Shown in pieces: positions 5,895 to 13,100 of a DNA stretch of 14,045 bases. Each line of letters opens with the position of its first letter. Position 1 is the stretch's first letter. Under the pieces are notes generated by a model. That model was not told the DNA's origin. It saw only the letters and a list, made by a program, of their open reading frames with translations, and searched no databases. The DNA is from UBA11704 sp964491805. GTDB taxonomy: Bacteria > Patescibacteriota > Minisyncoccia > Phycocordibacterales > UBA5272. The DNA lies in the NCBI GenBank assembly GCA_964491805.1, contig CAZBGU010000021.1:1-14045 (forward strand), written 5' to 3'. The translations under genes were made by a program, and so were the position numbers.

Positions 5895-6821
5895 ATGAAA
5901 AATACCATTATTGCACTTTTAGTACTTGGAGCTGTTGGTGTTGGTGTATATGTGTTTATTACTAAATCCGATGACCCAGTTGTTCCAAAGACAATAACAG
6001 AAGAAACCGCTTCCATAAATCCAGCTACCTCAACCAACCAGATAACCGCCACTAGTACACCTAGTGTGGAGCAAGACAAGACAAAAACCACTATCGGTTC
6101 ATCGCTTAAGAACAATACCATAACTGCATATCATTTTGGGTCAGGTCCCACAGAATTACTCTTTGTGGGAGGTATTCATGGTGGATATGAATGGAATACA
6201 TCACTTGTCGCATATGAACTCATCGACTACCTCACTGCAAATCCTAGCAAGATACCAAAAAATGTACGTGTCACCGTCATACCGGTTGTTAATCCAGATG
6301 GGCTAGAAAAAGTAACAGGCTCTACCGGCAGATTCACAGCAGATGATGTTTCAAAATCAGAAAGTATAGTAGTGGCTGGACGTTACAATGAGAACAATGT
6401 AGATCTAAATCGAAATTTTGATTGTGACTGGCAGAAGAATGCAGTATGGCAAACCAAGACTGTAAGCGGAGGAAATGCGGCATTTTCCGAACCAGAAAGT
6501 AAAGCAATTAGAGACTACGTAACCAAAAATAAGCCGAGTGCCGTTGTTGTCTGGTATAGCGCTGGTGGCGGAGTTTTTGCTTCAAGTTGTCACAACGGGG
6601 TCTCAAAAGAAACTAACACACTTACTCAAATATTTGCATCAGCTTCTTCATATGCAGCACATCAAAGTTTTGACTTTTATGCAACAACGGGCGATATGGT
6701 GAACTGGCTAGCAAAAAATAATATTCCTGCAATTAGCGTGCTTCTTACTGATCATACAGGGACTGATTGGTCAAAAAACAAAGCGGGTATTGATGCTGTC
6801 CTAAAACACTTCGCACAATAA
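5895..6821 (+). CDS. anchored M14 carboxypeptidase-like protein, probable pseudoenzyme
   Basis: This 308-residue protein has an N-terminal anchor (4-22), a Thr/Ser/Pro-rich linker (30-66) and an M14 metallopeptidase domain (about 75-308). The domain has GGIHGGYEWN (92-101) with His95 and Glu99 as candidate zinc ligands, VNPDGL (132-137), NNVDLNRNF (167-175) with Asn172/Arg173 for the substrate carboxylate, and FSEPES (197-202). Two positions that are His and Glu in the adjacent paralogue are changed: the third zinc ligand is Tyr221 (WYSAGG, codon at 6555) and the catalytic Glu is Leu283 (AISVLLTDH, codon at 6741). It therefore probably does not hydrolyse by the usual M14 mechanism, and may bind wall peptides or assist the downstream copy. 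Its stop overlaps the next start (TAATG), implying translational coupling. Confidence 0.8.
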   Translation: MKNTIIALLVLGAVGVGVYVFITKSDDPVVPKTITEETASINPATSTNQITATSTPSVEQDKTKTTIGSSLKNNTITAYHFGSGPTELLFVGGIHGGYEWNTSLVAYELIDYLTANPSKIPKNVRVTVIPVVNPDGLEKVTGSTGRFTADDVSKSESIVVAGRYNENNVDLNRNFDCDWQKNAVWQTKTVSGGNAAFSEPESKAIRDYVTKNKPSAVVVWYSAGGGVFASSCHNGVSKETNTLTQIFASASSYAAHQSFDFYATTGDMVNWLAKNNIPAISVLLTDHTGTDWSKNKAGIDAVLKHFAQ

Positions 6822-7708
6822 TGTCTTTCCTCTCGACTAAGAATATCGCATTACTTAGTGCGCTAGTAATACTTCTTGTTGGTGCTATAAGCATTATCAC
6901 TAGAACACACAAAGAAATACCAACTAGTATAGTCGTGCCGACTAGCTTACCGAAGGCAACCTCTACAAGCAGAGTCATTGGTCATTCCGTTGAAAATCGA
7001 GACATACTCGCATACATATATGGGGATGGCCCAACAAACATTATGTTTATTGGAGGTATTCACGGTGGCTATGAATGGAATAGTGTCATTCTCGCATATA
7101 CATTCATAGAGTATCTAAATAATCATACTGACATTATTCCAAAAAATCTAACTGTGACGATCGTGCCGTCAATGAATCCTGATGCACTCTACAAAGTAAC
7201 ACACAAGGAAGGAAAGTTTTCTCCTAGCGATGTCACTCATAACGAAAAACTACTAAGCGATGCACGTTTTAACGCACACAATGTTGATCTTAATCGTAAC
7301 TTTAATTGTAATTGGCAGTCAAGAAGTACATGGCAATCAAGATCAGTGAGCGCAGGAACATCCGCATTTTCAGAACCAGAATCAATGGCGATTAGTAATT
7401 TTATTCTTGATACCCATCCATCTGCAGTTGTTTTTTGGCACAGCAAATCTAATGCAGTCTATGCTTCTCAATGTAATAGCGGTATTCTTCCTGCAACGAA
7501 AGAGCTTATGAATGTTTATGCAGAAGCTTCTGGTTATAAATCAGTACCATTGTTTGACGCCTACAAAGTCACCGGCGCAGCAGAAGATTGGCTCGCATCT
7601 ATTAACATTCCAGCTATCACAGTTGAACTAAAAACACATGAAGCAATCGATTGGGAAGAAAACCTATCAGGTTCTATTGCACTTCTTAAATATTATGGAA
7701 CTAAATAG
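6821..7708 (+). CDS. anchored M14 zinc carboxypeptidase, intact active site
   Basis: This 295-residue paralogue of the preceding gene has an N-terminal membrane anchor (8-26), a short Ser/Thr linker and an M14 domain (about 55-295). Motifs are GGIHGGYEWN (78-87) with His81 and Glu85, MNPDAL (118-123), NVDLNRNF (154-161) with Arg159, FSEPES (183-188), FWHSKS (205-210) with the third zinc ligand His207, and AITVEL (265-270) with catalytic Glu269. All catalytic positions missing from the upstream copy are present. In both copies the His and Glu of the first zinc motif are separated by three residues rather than the two of classical carboxypeptidases, which points to a distinct subfamily. Enzymes of this type in bacteria often cleave peptidoglycan peptides. 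The ATG overlaps the preceding stop and no Shine-Dalgarno is seen. Confidence 0.82.
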   Translation: MSFLSTKNIALLSALVILLVGAISIITRTHKEIPTSIVVPTSLPKATSTSRVIGHSVENRDILAYIYGDGPTNIMFIGGIHGGYEWNSVILAYTFIEYLNNHTDIIPKNLTVTIVPSMNPDALYKVTHKEGKFSPSDVTHNEKLLSDARFNAHNVDLNRNFNCNWQSRSTWQSRSVSAGTSAFSEPESMAISNFILDTHPSAVVFWHSKSNAVYASQCNSGILPATKELMNVYAEASGYKSVPLFDAYKVTGAAEDWLASINIPAITVELKTHEAIDWEENLSGSIALLKYYGTK

Positions 7709-7806
7709 TTCTCACCAAGAGATGGAGGCTTACTTAGTTGTGCGTATTAACAATGGATAGATTTACTTTTTCTAGTGTGACAAAAAATATAGCAATATGA
7801 AACTCA

Positions 7807-7840
7807 AAGGCGCTGCACAGTTTTATGTGAGCAGCGCCTT
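7807..7840 (-). terminator. GC-rich hairpin after the PspC gene, probable terminator
   Basis: AAGGCGCTGC (7807-7816) pairs perfectly with GCAGCGCCTT (7831-7840) around a 14-base loop. It lies 36 bases past the PspC stop on the - strand. On that strand a run of six Ts occurs only about 20 bases beyond the stem, so it is not a textbook terminator. It may also serve the converging M14 transcript. Confidence 0.5.
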
Positions 7841-7875
7841 GGTAATGCACAACCCCGTTCAAAGGATCGGATATC

Positions 7876-8124
7876 TCATTCAGACCAGCTAGTGACCTTG
7901 TCATAGTCATCTGGGTCACTCTCATACTGCGGAACCAGCACCCAAAGGAGTACGTAGAGAAAGATGAAGGCCGAAACGACGTTCAGCAAAACAATAGAAA
8001 CGAGGATGAAGATAATCTTCGGAATCCATGCAGGAACCTCCATCTGGTAGGCGACCCCTCCGAGGACGCCGCCAATTTCCGCGTGTTCACTTACCCGATG
8101 AAATGCTTTGATGCCTCGCATCAT
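7876..8124 (-). CDS. PspC-domain small membrane protein
   Basis: This 82-residue protein (starting MMRGIKAF) is nearly all one PspC domain (PF04024): IGGVLGGVAYQMEVPAWIPK (17-36), a helix (about 36-50), and a second segment ending FLYVLLWVLVP (55-65), followed by an acidic tail. PspC proteins sit in the inner membrane and take part in envelope-stress responses, sometimes as regulators; the single-domain form often stands alone, as here. The reading frame stays open 31 codons further upstream, but GGAG 7 bases before the double ATG and a promoter at 8154-8181 fix this start. It differs from its neighbours: about 50% GC, a real leader of some 20 bases, a Shine-Dalgarno sequence and a TGA stop. 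It lies between + strand genes and has its own hairpin. Confidence 0.85.
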   Translation of the reverse strand: MMRGIKAFHRVSEHAEIGGVLGGVAYQMEVPAWIPKIIFILVSIVLLNVVSAFIFLYVLLWVLVPQYESDPDDYDKVTSWSE

Positions 8125-8131
8125 TTTGCTT

Positions 8132-8135
8132 CTCC
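8132..8135 (-). promoter_or_regulatory. Shine-Dalgarno sequence of the PspC gene
   Basis: On the - strand GGAG is followed by 7 bases and the ATG at 8124. It is the only convincing ribosome-binding site that I see in the window and it decides the start of this gene. Confidence 0.65.
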
Positions 8136-8153
8136 AGAAAGGACGACAAGAAT

Positions 8154-8181
8154 ATAATAGCACACAAGATGGTCTTGTCAA
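8154..8181 (-). promoter_or_regulatory. sigma70-type promoter of the PspC gene
   Basis: On the - strand a perfect TTGACA (8181-8176) is followed after 16 bases by TATTAT (8159-8154). Transcription should begin near 8147, giving a leader of about 23 bases. This is the only promoter in the window with a consensus -35. Confidence 0.65.
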
Positions 8182-8205
8182 TGATTCTAAAATAAAAAAT
8201 AAGAG

Positions 8206-8211
8206 TACACT
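8206..8211 (+). promoter_or_regulatory. -10 box of the 8218 gene
   Basis: TACACT ends 6 bases before the ATG at 8218, in keeping with the leaderless pattern. It lies back to back with the PspC promoter. Confidence 0.4.
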
Positions 8212-8217
8212 ACACAT

Positions 8218-8985
8218 ATGAATACAAATAACAATACAATCTGGATCGTTACATTACTAGTATTGGTTGGCTTAACTTCATTTTATGTAGGAAAGAATTC
8301 AAATAGACCCATCACTGAAGATGCGAATATGTCAACGAGCACACAGACAGCCATAGAAAGCACGCATCTCTCTGCAACAACCTCGATTCCAAAAATGGTT
8401 ATGTCTGCATCAAGCACACTCAAGAAAGCAAACACCTCTGGATTTCACATGTATTCCGACTCACAAAATAACTTTTTTATTAAATATCCTCCTTTTGTAA
8501 CCGCAAAAAATACCTTTACCACATTTCACGAGATTGGAAACAATTGGAGAGTAAACGCTGATCAGGCTAACCAAGGCAAGCCGGTGTTAGCGCTATCGAT
8601 ATTTAGTCTTGACCAAGGAGGTTACTCGACAGGAAAACAAACATATCCCCTTTATTTTATGTCAGAAGTACGTATTGGTATTAGTCCAAATATTAAAGAA
8701 TGCTACGCTCCTGATGCCGGATACACAAATCAGAAAATCACGAACGTCACCATTAATGGAGTATCTTGGAAAAAGTTTTCGTCACAAGATGCAGCAATGA
8801 TGAAATATGTCCAAGTTGAAAGTTATCGCACAATTCATAACAATACATGTTTTGCTGTAGAACAGATTAAAAATGGTTCCAACTATCGTGATGAAAAAAT
8901 GACCACAGGAAAAACAGACAACGAACTTGCAAACTACTTTGCGACAGGAAATACGATTATACAGACATTTACATTCACCAAGTAA
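8218..8985 (+). CDS. membrane-anchored extracytoplasmic protein, unknown function
   Basis: The product has 255 residues. An N-terminal anchor or uncleaved signal (8-24) is followed by a Ser/Thr-rich linker (36-75) like those of the M14 proteins, then a globular part (about 76-255) that opens YSDSQNNFFIKYP (79-91), a lead-in often seen in exported single-domain proteins of the PsbP/DUF1795-like type. Two cysteines, Cys162 and Cys211, could form a disulfide outside the cell. I see no catalytic motif. The start is supported by a TACACT box 6 bases upstream. The next gene starts 27 bases after its stop, so the two may share a transcript. Confidence 0.6.
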   Translation: MNTNNNTIWIVTLLVLVGLTSFYVGKNSNRPITEDANMSTSTQTAIESTHLSATTSIPKMVMSASSTLKKANTSGFHMYSDSQNNFFIKYPPFVTAKNTFTTFHEIGNNWRVNADQANQGKPVLALSIFSLDQGGYSTGKQTYPLYFMSEVRIGISPNIKECYAPDAGYTNQKITNVTINGVSWKKFSSQDAAMMKYVQVESYRTIHNNTCFAVEQIKNGSNYRDEKMTTGKTDNELANYFATGNTIIQTFTFTK

Positions 8986-9012
8986 ACAATCTTAGTACTA
9001 CCTATCGAACTT

Positions 9013-9276
9013 ATGAGCACACTTGCACCTTCGTTGTACTGTGTATATATACTTCGTTGCGCTGACTCATCCTTATACATTGGCTCAACAAACGACCTTG
9101 AGAGACGTGTTCGGCAGCATAACAACTCAAGGAGTGGAGCACATTATACAAAGATACGCAGACCAGTAACACTTGAATATGCAGAGTTTTACTCTTCATA
9201 CGGAGAAGCTCGTGCACGTGAAGCATTACTTAAGCAACTACCACGAAATACGAAGTTGCTTCTCATGCAAAAATAA
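9013..9276 (+). CDS. GIY-YIG domain protein of the YhbQ/UPF0213 type
   Basis: This 87-residue protein is a single GIY-YIG nuclease-like domain. The signature is VYIL (11-14) and YIGSTNDLERRVRQHN (22-37) with a conserved Arg at 31/32, and a later helix REALLKQL (69-76) with Glu70 as the probable metal ligand. This is the size and layout of the stand-alone YhbQ/UPF0213 group; in well-known GIY-YIG enzymes (UvrC, homing endonucleases) the domain cuts DNA. The residues expected for activity are present. There is no clear -10 box or Shine-Dalgarno sequence upstream, and only 27 bases separate it from the preceding gene, so it may be co-transcribed with it. It converges on the PAP2 gene. Confidence 0.88.
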   Translation: MSTLAPSLYCVYILRCADSSLYIGSTNDLERRVRQHNNSRSGAHYTKIRRPVTLEYAEFYSSYGEARAREALLKQLPRNTKLLLMQK

Positions 9277-9285
9277 AAACATATT

Positions 9286-9335
9286 GAGTTGTGATGTTAC
9301 TCTAGATACATTAGTTACTTAACTCACCACAACTC
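9286..9335. terminator. inverted repeat between convergent genes, possible bidirectional terminator
   Basis: GAGTTGTG (9286-9293) pairs perfectly with CACAACTC (9328-9335) around a 34-base loop that contains the smaller palindrome AGTTACTTAACT. It occupies the 74-base gap between two converging genes. There is no clean T-run on either side, so the terminator role is inferred from position. Confidence 0.35.
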
Positions 9336-9350
9336 GTAGCACATCAAATA

Positions 9351-9998
9351 TTACTTAATAATAGTTCTAAAGCTCTTCCCTACAACTGTTCCTATCACAG
9401 TACCAATAAGCGCCCCCGCGACAAACTCCGAAAACCAATGAATAGAAAATGATATGCCGATACCAATGTAAAATGCATACATAAGCATAACTACACGTAA
9501 CATTAACTTTTTTGGAAAAAGAGTAATGACTGTTAATGCCATGGCAAAAGCAATGGTGGTGTGCGAAGAAGGCCATCCCCAAAATATTCCATGCTCAAAA
9601 AAGCCAAAGTTAAACTGATGGCTACTATCAATAAAGAGGTTATGTATATCTGGCTGAACCCTTCCCGTCAAAGCTTTATACACAGAAGAAATGAATGAAC
9701 CGAGAATCGCAGCCTGTGTTAGTGCCCACCCTACAACTAAAACCGAAGATCTTTTCGTTACAACACCAAGACAAAGTATAATGAGCGGAAGAATAATCGG
9801 AATCAAGCCTCCAATTGGAATTGCTGGGTAAAATACAGTCAATAACAGAGGGTTTCTCATGTGAATAAAATAATACCAATCAAAGTTTTGTGTTACCAAA
9901 ATATACGTAAGCAAAACCGCAAAAACATGTGGCAGTACGTAGTATCTTGAAAATGATTCCACAAGATTGGTGATGAGTGATCTAAAAAAATGTTGCAT
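9351..9998 (-). CDS. PAP2-superfamily membrane protein with degenerate phosphatase motifs
   Basis: This 215-residue protein has about six hydrophobic segments, as expected for membrane PAP2 phosphatases that act on lipid phosphates such as undecaprenyl pyrophosphate or phosphatidate. The central motif WGWPSSHTTIAFAMA (140-154) is clear, with His146 of PSxH. In the first motif (KX6RP) Lys108 and Pro116 are kept but the Arg is Gln115 (KALTGRVQP). In the third (SRX5HX3D) the catalytic His187 is kept in HWFSEFVAG, but the Arg position is Gly181 and the Asp is Glu191. Two phosphate-binding arginines are therefore missing, so its activity or substrate may differ. Start: ATG at 9998, 10 bases after a TATACT box. 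It may link to peptidoglycan lipid-carrier recycling alongside the M15/M14 genes. Confidence 0.8.
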   Translation of the reverse strand: MQHFFRSLITNLVESFSRYYVLPHVFAVLLTYILVTQNFDWYYFIHMRNPLLLTVFYPAIPIGGLIPIILPLIILCLGVVTKRSSVLVVGWALTQAAILGSFISSVYKALTGRVQPDIHNLFIDSSHQFNFGFFEHGIFWGWPSSHTTIAFAMALTVITLFPKKLMLRVVMLMYAFYIGIGISFSIHWFSEFVAGALIGTVIGTVVGKSFRTIIK

Positions 9999-10008
9999 AG
10001 TACATTAC

Positions 10009-10014
10009 AGTATA
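10009..10014 (-). promoter_or_regulatory. -10 box of the PAP2 gene
   Basis: On the - strand TATACT reads from 10014 to 10009, 10 bases before the ATG, so the leader is a few bases long. The GTATAC core is palindromic, and on the + strand the same site reads TATACC (10011-10016), so it could fire both ways. Confidence 0.5.
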
Positions 10015-10031
10015 CCTCACAACACTTCCAA

Positions 10032-10075
10032 TGAAAGAGAAAGAGCATGCTCGTGCTCTTTCTCTTTCAATTTTT
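10032..10075 (+). terminator. strong intrinsic terminator reading on the + strand
   Basis: A perfect 16-bp stem (10032-10047 with 10054-10069) with a 6-base loop is followed by five Ts at 10071-10075 on the + strand. On the - strand, where both neighbouring genes lie, no T-run follows. It is the strongest hairpin in the window. It may stop antisense transcription from entering the giant gene, end a short + strand RNA, or protect the 3' end of the giant mRNA as a plain stem. Confidence 0.7.
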
Positions 10076-10138
10076 ATTCTAGTAGCAGACTAATAATATA
10101 TGACTATCACTCACCAAATCAGTGTCCTAAATTTTCCT

Positions 10139-13100
10139 CTAATGAAGTAACCATATAAGAAATCGAGACCACAATCCGGAATCCACTTTTTCTGTATTCA
10201 CTTGCTTAACAATGACAGGAGAGGCTTTACTGACGTTAACGTTCTGTTGCTTTTTTGAGATAGACTGCTTCCTAGTAACTTTCATTACTTTTGAAGTCTT
10301 AGCAGCTGTCTTCGTTGGTGAAATCTTTGTTGAAGTCGAAACACCTAACACTTTACTTCCTGGAAGCTTTGCAATTGTTGTCACAGTTGACGATGCTGTC
10401 GTTGTTGCTTGCATTGCGTGAGACACATAACCTGGGCCGACAAAGTACCCTCCACCGCTAACAGAACTCCCTCCCCCTCCTCCACCAATACTTGGAACAG
10501 ATACAGACACATAGGAACTATAGATTGCAGAGGCACCGTACGCATCGAATACGGTTACAGTTACCTTGTAGGTTCCTGAAGTTGCATAGGTATGTGTAAA
10601 GGTTTTACCTAAGATCGCTGCTGAACTTGTACTTTGTACACCATCACCGTATGAGACTACATACACCCATGAATCATGAAGATAAGAAGAAGATGTTGCA
10701 TTTGCATCAGTACTAGTATCAACAAGTGTCACGGTCGCCTGGTTTGTAGAACTGGTGACATGAACAACTGGGGTAAGATTGATAACAGAAGCAACTGGCG
10801 TTGGCATTGTGATTAGTGTAGTAGATCCATTCGGAAGCACAACAGAACCACTTTGAATAACATTATTGCTAATCACCGCATCCGTAATTGTTGCGTTTCC
10901 GACCGTAGAATTAGTGATATATGTAGATGTGCCAAGAAGAATGGTCCCATTTAGATTAGATCCGGAGATGCTTGCCGACAAAACCGATGGCGCGAGTATT
11001 ACTGAATTAATTACTGAACCCGATATAACAACATCATGAAGTGTTGATGATGCAACAGTACTCATTGTTGTTGTACTATTAACAAGGGACGACCAACTAA
11101 CTGTGGACGTGGCAATGTACGAATTGATGACATTTGAATAGAGCACATCTGATGCAAACAACCGAGAAGAAACTGATATTGTTGAACCTGTCACATCATT
11201 GGTCTGACCAACAGGATCCAAGAAAGAATCGCTGATCGTACAATTTGTTCCAGTATAGTTCTTGAGAGTTGAGTTCGTCACAACACAATTAATCAGCGAA
11301 CTGTTATAGAAGAATGAGTTAGATGAGGTTATTCGTGTAAGTTGTGAAGAGCTTGCTGTAACGCTTGTAAGAGAACTATCGGCAATTGTAAACGGTGATA
11401 CTAGATTTGAGTTAACAATTGTACTTGTACCAGTAATACCTAGCATAGTACTTGATGCCAATGTTGGAGCATAGGATGAATAATGAACACCGTTCACAAA
11501 TGTGTTTGTAAGAAGAACATTACCGTCAGTAACAAGAATTGGTCCATAATGAACTATAGTAGACATGTTCCCAACATTGTCTACTGCTCGTATATGAAGA
11601 TACCAAACCCCTGAACTTAGTGTCTGTGAAAGGTGTGTTGACGTTGAATCAACTATACTATCAGGACTAGTAGTTGTTGCATTATCAACTATGAATGAAT
11701 ACCCAGCGACACCGGTACCAACATCAGTCGATGATGCCCAAACAGCGCTAAATGTGTTACTTCTTGATAGCACACCGACATTATGAGATGAAACTAGACC
11801 TGTGATTGAAGTAGGAGGAATCGTATCTGGTGGATACGCATTGAATGTTACAACAATAGAATGACTAGCATTTATATTACTAAATGTATACATTGTTCCT
11901 GTTGCAACAGAAACACCGTCAACAACAATCGAACCAACATAATATCCAGCGTCAGGTATCATAGCAAGCGCAACCGAATCACCTTGAAGTACCGTTGTAG
12001 TCGCGTTTGGTGTGACCATACCATTAAGCGACGATGAAGCAAAAATGGTGAATGTCGCACGATTTGGAAGTGCTGTGAACACAGCAGTAATTGTATGATC
12101 TGCTGTAACTGAACCAAATGAGTATGATGTCGTTGTTGCTGTTGATGTGCCGTCAACAATAAGACTACTGAGTACATAGCCATAATTTGGAACAATTGTA
12201 AATATCTGTCCTGCACCTTCAAGAACAGTCGTTGTTCCCTGAGGAGAAATTGTCCCCTGACCTATAGATGATGCCACTAGTGAATGGTATACAAGTGGAA
12301 CAACTTGTACCACTCTTGTTGTCGAAGCGTTGTTACCTGAGGAATCTGACACTGAGTATGTTCTAACATACGTACCGATAGTTGAAGTATCAACATTCCC
12401 AGCAGAAGAAACAAAAGCTGAGATATTACCATCTACATTATCAATAGCAATTGCTCCAGGATCGGTAAATAATACACCTTGAGATATAACAACTGTCGAA
12501 GATCCATTTAGAGTAATTACAGGAGGTAGAACATCTGGTGAAGCAAGGACGTGGACTGTTCTCACTACGGGAATAGCACGATTTGAGGAGGTGTCACTAA
12601 CTGTATATGTAATACCATATGTTCCTGGTATTGTTGTATTTACTGTTCCAGTAGCCTGAACATTTGCAGTAATAACACCATCGATCGCATCGATCGCCGT
12701 TGCTCCTTGATCAACAAACACAGTTCCCGTTGCTACAGATACTATTGAGTTTCCAATAAGTGTAATTACTGGTGGTACTGTATCTACAACAATTGGGCCG
12801 CTTGTAACAACTGAGGACGTATTAAGTGAAGTATCAACTGACCGCACATGGAAATACCACACACCATCAGGAACAGTAACAGTTGTTGATGTTGAAGTTG
12901 TCTCAATAATTGTATCGAGTGTAGAAGATGATGACTGGGAGAACAGTGTCGAGTAACCTGCAACTGCGACATTGTCAGTAGAATCAGTCCATGATGCTAC
13001 TAATGTTGTGGTTGCTGTTTTTATAAAACTAACAACTGGTACTGAAGGGGGTACTGCATCACCTCCACCAGGTACGGTCGCTACTATAATTGGTCCAAAC

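Noticed and set aside
9967..10158. A 63-codon + strand frame over the PAP2 start and the terminator hairpin
   Set aside because: It overlaps the PAP2 start antisense and runs through the terminator stem; its composition comes from the inverted repeat.
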